This document shows, one piece after another, positions 8,732-17,112 of a stretch of DNA of 25,205 nt (the first letter of the stretch is position 1; each line of letters begins with the position of its first letter). This DNA is from JAAYYM01 sp035271065 (GTDB taxonomy: Bacteria; Bacillota; Clostridia; Lachnospirales; Lachnospiraceae), in assembly GCA_035271065.1 (NCBI GenBank), contig DATESB010000131.1, positions 1 to 25,205 of the forward strand, written 5' to 3'. The translations under genes and the position numbers were made by a program. Below the pieces are notes generated by a model. That model was not told where the DNA came from, ran no database searches, and saw only the letters and a program-made list of their open reading frames with translations.

Positions 8732-10611
8732 TATTTCTCGCCATCTTTCCTTCTTTTATAGGTTGGTACAATCTGAAGTACCCATTTTCTGATTTCATCA
8801 TCATCTGCTTCAATCTTTGAATCACTCTTCAGTTCTTCAAGTTGTGCAAAGAATTCATCTTCTTTAAATTCAATCGGTTTTCCGATGTGTATTAACTTAT
8901 TAGCCGTTTCCTGCATGCCTTCTTCCTTCATCAGCAGTTCTTCATACAATTTTTCTCCCGGACGCAATCCGGTAAACTGTATCTGAATGTCTTCTCCCGG
9001 CACATATCCCGAAAGTCTGATTAAGTTCATTGCCAAATCAAGAATACGAACCGGCTCTCCCATATCAAGTACAAAGATTTCTCCTCCCTTTGCATACGCG
9101 CCTGCCTGTAGCACAAGTGAAACAGCTTCCGGAATGGTCATAAAGTATCGAATAATATCCGGATGTGTCACCGTTACCGGTCCTCCGGCCGCAATCTGCT
9201 TTCTGAACAACGGAATAACACTACCATTGCTTCCAAGTACATTACCGAAACGCACTGCAACAAATTCTGTTTCCGAACGGTTATTATAAGCTTGTACAAT
9301 CATCTCACAGATTCTCTTGCTTGCACCCATGATATTGGTCGGGTTAACCGCCTTATCCGTAGAAATCATGACAAATTTCTTGGTTCCATATCGCAAAGCA
9401 GCATCTGCTGTCTTCCATGTTCCGAGTACATTATTCTTAATTGCTTCGTTTGGTGAATCTTCCATAAGCGGAACATGTTTATGTGCTGCTGCATGATATA
9501 CAATATCCGGTCTGTATTTTTCAAACACTGCGTTCACTCTGTTTGTATTTCTGACAGAACCAATCAAAACAAGCAGGTTCATTTCCGGATAATCTCTTTT
9601 GAGTTCCTGTTGAATATCATAAGCACTGTTTTCATAAATATCGAAAATAATCAACTGTTTCGGCTTTGCCTGTGCAATCTGACGGCATAATTCACTTCCG
9701 ATTGAGCCACCGCCACCTGTTACAAGTACCACTTTATCCTGCACATACCCCATAATCGAGTCAAGGTCTACTGCAATTGGATCTCTTCCTAAAAGGTCAA
9801 TGACATCTACCTTACGAAGCTGGCTGACATTTACCTCGCCGTTGACCAACTGATAGATACCGGGTAATGTCTTCAGTTCGCACTTTGTCTCCTTACATAT
9901 TTCAAGAATTTCCTTAATGACAAGACGCGGTGCTGCAGGCATCGCTATAATAATCTCATCAATATCATATCTGGCAGCATACTCCAGAATGTCGTTCCTG
10001 TCACCAACTACTTTAACACCGTGAATATAATTACCGATTTTCGATTTGTCATCATCTATAACACACAACGCACTTTTTTGAATAAATTTGCTTGTATTCA
10101 TTTCTCTGATAAGAGAATTACCGGCATCACCGGCTCCGATTACCATGACATTGACATTTTTCGCTTTGTCGGTTCGTTTTTCCACAAACGTACGAAATGC
10201 TCTGTATGAGAATCTTCCAATCACTGCAAATGCCAACAAAAACCCGCCAAATGCAACAAAACAGGTTCTGGGATAAATCCATTTTAAAATAATATTCACA
10301 ACCACCATCTGCGAAATAGCAGATGCCATACAGGCAATAATTACATTCGCAACCTCTGTTGCTCCTGCATACTCCCATAAGCTCTGATATAAATGTAAAA
10401 TCCAAAAAATCAACAATGTAATAATAATACTGTACGGAAGATAATTCCATGCCGATTCAAAATATGCTTCTGCATCTGCCTGTGCAAGAACCTCAGCATA
10501 ACTAAAATCAAACCGGGTGATTAAACCCAGATAAGTGGCAGCCATAACCGACAAAATGTCATATGCCATCAACATCATTCTTCTTGCAAAAAGTTGTCTG
10601 TTCTTTATCAT
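8731..10611 (-). CDS. Membrane-bound UDP-HexNAc 4,6-dehydratase, PglF/CapD-type
   Basis: A 626-residue protein with about four hydrophobic segments in the first 140 residues. A CoA-binding-like Rossmann domain follows (VIGAGDAGNSLIRE, 157-170), then the dehydratase domain with VTGGGGSIGSE (297-307), AAAHKHVPLME (374-384) and STDKAVNPTNIMGASK (417-432). Met428 and Lys432 replace Tyr-x-x-x-Lys, as in PglF, CapD and WbpM. The enzyme makes UDP-4-keto-6-deoxy-GlcNAc from UDP-GlcNAc. The aminotransferase gene begins on its stop codon, so a 4-amino sugar is the expected product. A sigma-A-like promoter lies immediately upstream. The nearest ribosome-binding site is about 15 bases away, unusually far. 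A four-codon mini-frame (ATG GCA AAG AAA TGA, starting at 10622) ends on the start codon and could couple translation. Confidence 0.93.
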   Translation of the reverse strand: MIKNRQLFARRMMLMAYDILSVMAATYLGLITRFDFSYAEVLAQADAEAYFESAWNYLPYSIIITLLIFWILHLYQSLWEYAGATEVANVIIACMASAISQMVVVNIILKWIYPRTCFVAFGGFLLAFAVIGRFSYRAFRTFVEKRTDKAKNVNVMVIGAGDAGNSLIREMNTSKFIQKSALCVIDDDKSKIGNYIHGVKVVGDRNDILEYAARYDIDEIIIAMPAAPRLVIKEILEICKETKCELKTLPGIYQLVNGEVNVSQLRKVDVIDLLGRDPIAVDLDSIMGYVQDKVVLVTGGGGSIGSELCRQIAQAKPKQLIIFDIYENSAYDIQQELKRDYPEMNLLVLIGSVRNTNRVNAVFEKYRPDIVYHAAAHKHVPLMEDSPNEAIKNNVLGTWKTADAALRYGTKKFVMISTDKAVNPTNIMGASKRICEMIVQAYNNRSETEFVAVRFGNVLGSNGSVIPLFRKQIAAGGPVTVTHPDIIRYFMTIPEAVSLVLQAGAYAKGGEIFVLDMGEPVRILDLAMNLIRLSGYVPGEDIQIQFTGLRPGEKLYEELLMKEEGMQETANKLIHIGKPIEFKEDEFFAQLEELKSDSKIEADDDEIRKWVLQIVPTYKRRKDGEK

Positions 10612-10649
10612 TTCTTTGCCATTCTTTCCTTATATATGCGTATCGAATT

Positions 10650-10678
10650 ATTATACCAAATTTCCCGTATTAGTTCAA
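10650..10678 (-). promoter_or_regulatory. Internal sigma-A-like promoter for the pglF-type module
   Basis: On the minus strand TTGAAC (10673-10678) and TATAAT (10650-10655) are separated by 17 bases. The -35 box overlaps the stop codon of the upstream wzy-like gene. Expected transcript start is near 10643, leaving a leader of about 30 bases before the dehydratase ATG. The match is strong for a site inside an operon, but it rests on sequence alone. Confidence 0.65.
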
Positions 10679-11976
10679 GTTTTGCCAGACTCATGCTTAC
10701 TATTCATTCTCAGATTTACAATCATAAACAGAAGCAGGAACAGTAGTAAAAACGGAGGAACTATAAAGTAATTTTCAAAAAAAGACGTTGCAAGCATTGC
10801 AAAGATTGCCGAAACTGCATATTTTGATACTGTATCCTCAGCCATATGCATTCTCAATCGAAGCAGTTGCCACAATAGCATGCAAAGTGTAATGGCAAAT
10901 ACAATCACACCATGTACAAACAAAATGTCCAATAGTCCGCTGTGCACCTCAAAAGTTCCCTCTAGTTCCGGAACATGTAATGTATATGACGAGCCGATAC
11001 CCGTAAACGGTTGTTTCAGGAACACGCCCCAAAGTTCTGCCCACACCTCTTCTCTACCCGAGAAAATATCTTTATACAAAAACTTGAAATTCAGCGTTTC
11101 TCTCATTTGAGCAATCCAAGTCAACAAAAATGAAAAAAATACTGTCCCAAGCGTCAGTCCAATACTCACAATTCCATAAAACACTCTACCCACTCTATTT
11201 ATCCAAAATTTCTTTGGAATCATAATAAGAATTACAAAAACAACCGCTCCAATCAATGCGCACCGAGACAAATAATAAGAGATAATTTCAAATCCCAATA
11301 TCATTAGTGTCATCTGTAATAGCCAAAAATACTTACGTCCTTCCTTATATTTCAGCAGCACAAACAGTGTAATGACCGCATAAACACCATATAGCCAATA
11401 CATATCTTTATAAGCAACATAAGTAACCCGGCACCCTATTAACATCAACACTATCTGCCAGCACCAGGCAAATTTACATTTATCCTCCTGCTTCAAGGCT
11501 TCTGTCAAAAGCATTCCAAATAACAGTCCGGTTAGAAGCACCAGACCGCCGTAATTAATATTAAATCCTTGATAATAACCCTTCGGTGTCAACGTCCAAT
11601 AGAAAAAGAACAGCAACTCAATCGTACTGAGTGCAAACATTTGCAGTTTTGAAATCATAACCTTGTTTGCGAGATAAATCACCAAGAGCAAGTCTACTAC
11701 CGTCAGTAGTGCGCCTTTTCCGGAATTCAGCACAAACAAGTTAATAACCGTCAAGATGTCAGCAAACACCATCAAATAGAAGAACGGATCACGAAAAACT
11801 TTTTTATAATCGGTACAACATAAAAAAGCGATTCCAAGCGCTACACCGGATAGCAATGTTCCATACGGTGCCACCATCACTTGCAGCGGTTGATAAAACC
11901 ACGACCCCGCCATCATCAAAAGCAACGCTATTAATATACTTAAAGTTCCTATTTTTTCTCTCTTACTTACGCACAT
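10675..11976 (-). CDS. O-antigen polymerase/ligase-like membrane protein (Wzy-like, copy 1)
   Basis: A 433-residue protein with roughly ten to twelve hydrophobic segments. It has the large extracellular-loop pattern of the O-antigen polymerase/ligase superfamily: FSGREEVW (305-312), FTGIGSSYTL (324-333), His345 in EVHSGLLD and His355 in FVHG, plus Arg238 in an earlier loop. Such proteins join lipid-linked repeat units on the outer membrane face. Because a Gram-positive cell lacks lipid A core, a ligase role to core is unlikely and polymerase is preferred. It is clearly paralogous to the protein at 13397-14605: both share N-x-G-x-KGA followed by V-x-D and L-x-x-YL-x-x-K near residues 85-120. 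The flippase lies between them. The start has AAGGG about eight bases upstream. Confidence 0.82.
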   Translation of the reverse strand: MCVSKREKIGTLSILIALLLMMAGSWFYQPLQVMVAPYGTLLSGVALGIAFLCCTDYKKVFRDPFFYLMVFADILTVINLFVLNSGKGALLTVVDLLLVIYLANKVMISKLQMFALSTIELLFFFYWTLTPKGYYQGFNINYGGLVLLTGLLFGMLLTEALKQEDKCKFAWCWQIVLMLIGCRVTYVAYKDMYWLYGVYAVITLFVLLKYKEGRKYFWLLQMTLMILGFEIISYYLSRCALIGAVVFVILIMIPKKFWINRVGRVFYGIVSIGLTLGTVFFSFLLTWIAQMRETLNFKFLYKDIFSGREEVWAELWGVFLKQPFTGIGSSYTLHVPELEGTFEVHSGLLDILFVHGVIVFAITLCMLLWQLLRLRMHMAEDTVSKYAVSAIFAMLATSFFENYFIVPPFLLLFLLLFMIVNLRMNSKHESGKT

Positions 11977-11991
11977 TGTCCTATCCCTTCT

Positions 11992-13419
11992 CTATTCGCC
12001 TTTTCCTTTTTGTTTTACATATTGCAGAAGTTTGCCCGCAATTGCATATGCCTCACGCAGATACAATAGAATGAGTGCAACAAACAGTACTATTACAATC
12101 GGATATGCATATTTTACCTCATTGATGATGAGCACAGATTGTATCACAACAATCACATAAGATGCATAATCCCGTATTAAATTCACAGAAAGCTTTACAT
12201 GCTTCCTAATCAGCAGAAAAGCAATCAAATACATCAGATAGTAAGATATTGCTGTTGCAATGGCGGCACCGAGTGCTCCCAAATAGGGAATACTCAGGAT
12301 ATTCAGGACAATATTAACGGCCGCCCCAATTCCTGTTGCAATTCCCATGCTCTTACTATCCTTATGCGCCAGACAGATAGAACCAAGGAACCCCGTTAAT
12401 GCTCCGAATATAATCGAAATCAGCAAAGGCGGCACAAAGCGCCATGCCTCATAAAAATCCTTTTGAAACAAAAAGCCGGCCAACAGCCTCGTTATCATAA
12501 TCAAAAAAGAACAACCCAACACCATAAATGCTTGATAGGTCTGATACATGGTTGAGAAAAACGTTCCACTGTCTTCATCCTTGTGGCTCTTTGTTGCAGA
12601 CATCTGCCATGCCTGCGCAAAAATCCGTTGAAATACGGTCAAGATTGCCGGAATATTATATGCTACCCCATAAACGCCATTCACTGCCGAACCACACATA
12701 GCAGTCACGATATATCTGTCGCTGGCGTTATTAATCCAACTACTGGTAGAATATAAAATTAGCGGCTTGCCATATGCAAGCATCTCTGCCTCCAATTCCT
12801 GATCCTTTATTCTGTTTTGCATATGAATTTGTTTTGCAGAAAGAAGCAGCATCAAAGTTGCTCCCATAGCAAATGATAATATCTGTGCAAGCAGATATCC
12901 GTTCAGACCTATTTTCAACACCAATAAAAACAACAGGTTGCTTCCAATCATCACAAGTGTACAGAAAATGCTTCCGCATACAACAATCGGTACCATTTCC
13001 GAACCCTGAAAAAAAAGAACCAAAAATTCATATAGTGCATTCATTGCAAATAGGAAAATAAAAAAAATAAGATATTTTTTAAGCGAAGTCGGTACAAACA
13101 GAGTTGCCAGAATACAGCCAGCTGCTACAATCAGCGCAGCAACTGCTGTATATTTTAGTCCGATTCGTAAAATTGCGCCTCGTTTTTCTTCTCGTTCCAA
13201 TGCAAAGCGGAGTGCACCCTCACCAATATTAATCGTCAAGGCCGGCACCAGCAAAAGCATCGTCACCTGCATGACACTGACAATACCGTATTCTTTTGTT
13301 GTTAACGTACTGGTATATAATGGAACCAACAAAAAAACCAATATTTTTGACACAAAATTGCTGACTGAAAACAAAGCTATATTGTTAGCCAGATACTTAT
13401 ACCTTCCCATACGCTTCAC
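11992..13419 (-). CDS. wzx: Polysaccharide flippase, Wzx family (MATE-like fold)
   Basis: A 475-residue integral membrane protein with about fourteen hydrophobic segments, matching the size and pattern of Wzx/RfbX exporters. It begins with a short positive stretch, then NNIALFSVSNFVSKILVFLL and LYTSTLTTKEYGIVSV-like sequence, the standard first and second helices of this family (polysaccharide-type, TTKEYG turn). It should move undecaprenyl-linked repeat units from the inner to the outer membrane face, where a Wzy protein extends them. The frame begins at GTG (13417-13419) with AAAGG eight bases upstream. An in-frame ATG at 13408-13410 is an alternative. Either start lies inside the 3' end of the preceding wzy-like gene, so translation is probably coupled. 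It is the only flippase in the window although there are two initiating transferases. Confidence 0.92.
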   Translation of the reverse strand: MKRMGRYKYLANNIALFSVSNFVSKILVFLLVPLYTSTLTTKEYGIVSVMQVTMLLLVPALTINIGEGALRFALEREEKRGAILRIGLKYTAVAALIVAAGCILATLFVPTSLKKYLIFFIFLFAMNALYEFLVLFFQGSEMVPIVVCGSIFCTLVMIGSNLLFLLVLKIGLNGYLLAQILSFAMGATLMLLLSAKQIHMQNRIKDQELEAEMLAYGKPLILYSTSSWINNASDRYIVTAMCGSAVNGVYGVAYNIPAILTVFQRIFAQAWQMSATKSHKDEDSGTFFSTMYQTYQAFMVLGCSFLIMITRLLAGFLFQKDFYEAWRFVPPLLISIIFGALTGFLGSICLAHKDSKSMGIATGIGAAVNIVLNILSIPYLGALGAAIATAISYYLMYLIAFLLIRKHVKLSVNLIRDYASYVIVVIQSVLIINEVKYAYPIVIVLFVALILLYLREAYAIAGKLLQYVKQKGKGE

Positions 13420-14605
13420 CCATTAAACCTTTGGTTGTACGTTCTGAATTGATGATGATCAGTAAGAACATCAGATTGGGAGCATAATCAGCCCATATTA
13501 AATCAATATCAAAAAATGATTCAAAGAATACCGCAAATATGGCACAAAGTGCGCATAATGCGTATGTGTTCTTACGAATATCCTTGCCAAACAAGGCCAG
13601 TCGTTTCCAAACAAAATACATAATTCCGATAAACACCAATATTCCGTGTACCGCAATCAAATCAAGCATCGCATTGTGTAGATTATATTCAAAGAAAGAA
13701 TCCAGGGCATATCCCGAACCAATTCCCGTAATTGGCTTTTTGACAAACATTTTTCCTATTTCAAGCCATATTTTCTGTCTGCCGGAGAATACATTTTTAT
13801 AGAAAAAGGGTAGTTTAAAGTTGGCTCCCGTTTGTCCAAGTGCTGTATAGATTGCTACAAAAGCAAGGGAACCAAGTGTCGCAAACAGATACAAAAAACG
13901 ATACAGCTTCTTACTCTCCCACCATTTGCGTGGTACAAGATAATAGAAAAGCATAAATACCAGCAACATCACAAAAGCGCCACGCGCCCGATGCCATAGC
14001 ACAAGGTGAAAGGTTCTTACCACAGCCATAACCGTCAAAACTCCCATAACTTCAAATCGAACAGAAAGTTTTTTCAGAAAAATAAATGCGCAAAGCAATG
14101 TATATACCGTAAAGGTCGCTGCATTATTTGTATTATATGCAATTTCTTCATAATTTCCGAAAAATATCGGATACGCAATCACAAGCCAAACCACAAGCAA
14201 GGATGTATACAAAACTGCCATGCATTCAATTTGCCGTCTGGTCATCACAATCTTGTCACTCAGATACCAGATTAACACAAAATCAGTAGCCACAAAAAAT
14301 GCTCCTTTATTGGAACCAATGATAATCAAATTGATTCCTGTTAAAAGCACTACGGCTGCTAAAATCCATATATCTTTATCCTTATTTTTAATCAGTTTAA
14401 TCCAGTCAACATTATTGAAAAACAGAATACCACACATACAAAAAACAAACAGGCTTGCATATCGGTCTGTCAACGCATAGAATTTCGGCATAAGAAATGT
14501 CAACGTGTATCCTGTAAACATCAGTAAGAAAACAATGCCGTTTATGATTTCTTTTCTTTTATCTGCTCGAGTTTCTCTAGTAGCTGTTTCGTTCTCGACT
14601 CCCAT
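13397..14605 (-). CDS. O-antigen polymerase/ligase-like membrane protein (Wzy-like, copy 2)
   Basis: A 402-residue multi-pass membrane protein. After a charged N-terminus of about 20 residues come many hydrophobic segments. The superfamily signature is in the second half: HRARGAFVML (205-214), FSGRQKIW (273-280), ITGIGSGYAL (292-301), NLHNAMLD (308-315) and VHG (319-321). It is a paralogue of the product of 10675-11976, with motifs in the same order and spacing. The start ATG at 14603-14605 lies 64 bases inside the preceding glycosyltransferase gene, and a good AGGAG eight bases upstream supports it. The extra hydrophilic N-terminus is therefore probably real. Likely role is polymerisation of one repeat unit on the outer membrane face; which glycan each copy serves cannot be told. 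Confidence 0.82.
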   Translation of the reverse strand: MGVENETATRETRADKRKEIINGIVFLLMFTGYTLTFLMPKFYALTDRYASLFVFCMCGILFFNNVDWIKLIKNKDKDIWILAAVVLLTGINLIIIGSNKGAFFVATDFVLIWYLSDKIVMTRRQIECMAVLYTSLLVVWLVIAYPIFFGNYEEIAYNTNNAATFTVYTLLCAFIFLKKLSVRFEVMGVLTVMAVVRTFHLVLWHRARGAFVMLLVFMLFYYLVPRKWWESKKLYRFLYLFATLGSLAFVAIYTALGQTGANFKLPFFYKNVFSGRQKIWLEIGKMFVKKPITGIGSGYALDSFFEYNLHNAMLDLIAVHGILVFIGIMYFVWKRLALFGKDIRKNTYALCALCAIFAVFFESFFDIDLIWADYAPNLMFLLIIINSERTTKGLMGEAYGKV

Positions 14606-15543
14606 GAAGTAGACTCCTTATCGATACTTTGCCCTAACCTCTCATGATTCCCCCGTTTCATCAGATGTTCTATCTTCTCGGCAATTTCTTCACTATTGCT
14701 ATAATCCTGAATCAAATCCTCTTCTTTCACTTCAGAAAAAACTTCAATTGCACCAATGCAATCAGAAAGAAGCAAATCGCATCCGCATGCCAACGCCTCC
14801 AGCGGAGCAAGTCCAAATGTTTCAAAACTGCTGTTTTGTATAAACAACTTGGAAGCATGCAGTAATTGTACCGTTCTGTCAAACGGTACAATGCCCTCAT
14901 TCCTTACAAACGGATATCTGTTAATCTCATTGGTATCAAAGCCAACATCTCCGATTACCACCAATGAATAGGGCGTTTCTGCAGTTTTGTTCAATCGTTC
15001 GACAGCCTCACATATGTACCGTATCATCTTTCGGGGCATTCCGCCTCCAATGGACATTAATTGATATTCGCTTCTTGGCGTATCGGCTTTGAGTGCCTGC
15101 AAATCTGCCCAATCAACACCATTTGGTACACAATCTATTTTCTCCATATATTCCGGATAGTGCTCTCGTAACCAGTCAGCAAATCGTCCGGATACAGCAA
15201 GTATCGCATCAGTTAGTTGAAGGGTTTCACGTTCCGTCTCATTCATGATGGCATCCGGAACACCGTTAATTGCATTTTCATGCTCCACGCATCCGTGCAT
15301 CAGAAAAGCAGTTGGCTTATGACATATTCGTGCCCATTTCAAAGCAAGGATATTCTGAACAGAATGCCCGGAACACACTACAATATCAGCTTGCGGCAGT
15401 TTCCATATGATTTCCAGCGCCCTTGCTGCCTTGCTGCTGTGCTCAAGCCTCAATGTGTTCTCCGGCAGATAATTCAGATAACTCTTGGTTACATTTGCCG
15501 GACCGGTTCCGGTACGGTAATCTCCCACTATGAAAATCTTCAT
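14542..15543 (-). CDS. Glycosyltransferase family 4
   Basis: A 333-residue retaining GT-B transferase. The N-terminal domain starts MKIFIVGDYRTGTGPANVT, with a glycine-containing loop after the first strand, then HGCVEHEN (83-90) and VPNGVD (139-144) near the domain junction. The C-terminal donor-binding domain has SIGGGMPRK (164-172) and FETFGLAPLEALACG (240-254), which contains the EX7E pair Glu241/Glu249 characteristic of family 4. The sugar is unknown. The gene overlaps the upstream GT2 gene by four bases (ATGA) and the downstream wzy-like gene by 64 bases, so the three are packed tightly. It probably adds one residue of the lipid-linked repeat unit on the cytoplasmic face. Confidence 0.9.
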   Translation of the reverse strand: MKIFIVGDYRTGTGPANVTKSYLNYLPENTLRLEHSSKAARALEIIWKLPQADIVVCSGHSVQNILALKWARICHKPTAFLMHGCVEHENAINGVPDAIMNETERETLQLTDAILAVSGRFADWLREHYPEYMEKIDCVPNGVDWADLQALKADTPRSEYQLMSIGGGMPRKMIRYICEAVERLNKTAETPYSLVVIGDVGFDTNEINRYPFVRNEGIVPFDRTVQLLHASKLFIQNSSFETFGLAPLEALACGCDLLLSDCIGAIEVFSEVKEEDLIQDYSNSEEIAEKIEHLMKRGNHERLGQSIDKESTSWESRTKQLLEKLEQIKEKKS

Positions 15544-16337
15544 CTTGAAGGCTTCTCCTTAAGTTTGATGTATTGCCGTCTACCTTTAAACATCAGCGCA
15601 AGCGCTTTTAGCATCGTCTGTGACTCTCTGTACAATGCTCTTTTTCTAATTGCAAACTGCAAAATCAAAAAGATAGAACCAGCTCTTGACATCGCACAAT
15701 AGTTTGCACCTCTCGACACGAAAAAATGTTCTTCATATCCATTGAACCAAGTTGACTCTGTTTCTCGAAGTTTAGCAATCTGTATCGGTAAATAAACAAT
15801 CTTTAAGCCGGCCTTCAGACAGTCATAGAGAAATATATTCTCTTCTCCCATGTAGTAATGTGCACCCGCTCCGAACATCTCATGAAAAGAAATATTCCGA
15901 TCTCTCACTGCTGTTCTCCGAAACGCAATCTCGGGTGAAAAAATCTTTAAAACCGATAAATAATTCATCACACGCTCAGTCGGAAAATTCGGCTGTGGTT
16001 TTTCTTTTCTCTTAACATAAAAAACAATGATGTCCGCATCCTGATATTTCTTGAATGCATCGCATATGAGAGACTCATAATTCTCCACATATTCTACATC
16101 ATTATCACATAGAATGCAAATCTCAGCATCTGCATTTCTGATTGCCATATTCCTGCTTTTACTCAGTCCCCGCTCTGTTGTTTCTATATATTTAACAGTT
16201 CGCTTTTCTTCTGTAATCGTGTCAGTGCTTTCTTGCTCGCACTGATTGATGACCAAGCAATCTCCTGTAATATGCAAGGAATTGATATATTCATAATTCT
16301 CCAAAAACATTGCCGACAGCAATACCTGCAGCCTCAT
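15540..16337 (-). CDS. Glycosyltransferase family 2-like protein
   Basis: A 265-residue protein with a GT-A fold pattern that is less typical than its neighbours. The N-terminal strand LQVLLSAMF lacks the usual P-x-Y-N motif. It does have TTERGLSKSRNMAIRNA (53-69) followed by ICILCDNDVEYVENY (73-87), where CDND is the DXD-like metal site. A later GEENIFLYD region (about 170-178) resembles the acceptor/catalytic 'ED' segment of family 2. This pattern is seen in GT2 enzymes of gut Firmicutes capsule loci. AGGAGG lies five bases before the ATG, and the 3' end overlaps the GT4 gene as ATGA. Donor and acceptor are unknown. Transferase class is fairly secure; inverting mechanism is from the family. 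Confidence 0.82.
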   Translation of the reverse strand: MRLQVLLSAMFLENYEYINSLHITGDCLVINQCEQESTDTITEEKRTVKYIETTERGLSKSRNMAIRNADAEICILCDNDVEYVENYESLICDAFKKYQDADIIVFYVKRKEKPQPNFPTERVMNYLSVLKIFSPEIAFRRTAVRDRNISFHEMFGAGAHYYMGEENIFLYDCLKAGLKIVYLPIQIAKLRETESTWFNGYEEHFFVSRGANYCAMSRAGSIFLILQFAIRKRALYRESQTMLKALALMFKGRRQYIKLKEKPSR

Positions 16338-16359
16338 AACATCCTCCTTACAACTTGGT

Positions 16360-17112
16360 CTATAATCTTCTGATTACTGCACGTACCGCGTAAAAGCAAA
16401 AGCAGTATGCACTCTTTAACACAGACAGCCCTTCCACGTTCCGATAAAGATTCCAAATCCTTTTGATTGCAATCACCTTATTGGAAGATAGCGAACCCAT
16501 AGTTCTTCTGTAAAGCGTCAATGCCTCATCCAATCCGTATGCAACATATCCATTGCGCAATATCTTCCACCACGTTGCAGTATCTTCACTTTCTACTTCG
16601 GGCATCTGTATTAATTCTTTTGAAATCTTTGTCATATCAAACATAACCGTACTTGTAAAAATAGTCGTATTCTTTAATGCTGCACGATAATGCAGTTTGT
16701 TCGGCACTCGTACAATCTTCTGTACACCAACACCATTCTCATCAGCAAATTCATATCCGGTAAAACAAAAAGCACACTCTTGCTCCTCCATGAATGCAAT
16801 CTGATGTTCTAACTTCTCCGGCGACCACAAATCATCTGCATCAATAAAAGAAATATATCTGCCCTTTGCCAGCTCAATCCCTTTATTTCTTGCTGCTGCA
16901 GCACCCGAGCCTTGTTCCAGTTGAACCATATGTATATTGTCACACACATATCGCTCCATAACCCCCATGCTGCCATCCTGAGAACAATCATCCACCAGAA
17001 TTAGTTCCCAATCCGTAAATGTCTGACTCTTAATCGACAAAATGGTGTCCTCTATACACTTTACCGCATTATATACCGGTACTATGATACTTACCGTTAC
17101 CTGTTCACTCAT
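16360..17112 (-). CDS. Glycosyltransferase family 2
   Basis: A classic family 2 enzyme of 250 residues from the preferred start. VSIIVPVYNAVKCIEDTI (7-24), LILVDDCSQDGS (37-48), GSGAAAARNKGIELAKG (68-84) and FIDADDLWSP (89-98) are textbook nucleotide-sugar and DXD metal-binding motifs. Later, ESEDTATWWK (about 165) provides the 'ED' catalytic base region. I prefer the ATG at 17110-17112 because GAGG lies ten to eleven bases upstream. An ATG three codons earlier would have no spacing. Either way the start overlaps the end of the WcaJ-type transferase gene, so the two are probably coupled. This enzyme is a candidate for the second sugar of the repeat unit, since it follows the initiator directly, but that order is inference. 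Confidence 0.92.
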   Translation of the reverse strand: MSEQVTVSIIVPVYNAVKCIEDTILSIKSQTFTDWELILVDDCSQDGSMGVMERYVCDNIHMVQLEQGSGAAAARNKGIELAKGRYISFIDADDLWSPEKLEHQIAFMEEQECAFCFTGYEFADENGVGVQKIVRVPNKLHYRAALKNTTIFTSTVMFDMTKISKELIQMPEVESEDTATWWKILRNGYVAYGLDEALTLYRRTMGSLSSNKVIAIKRIWNLYRNVEGLSVLKSAYCFCFYAVRAVIRRL

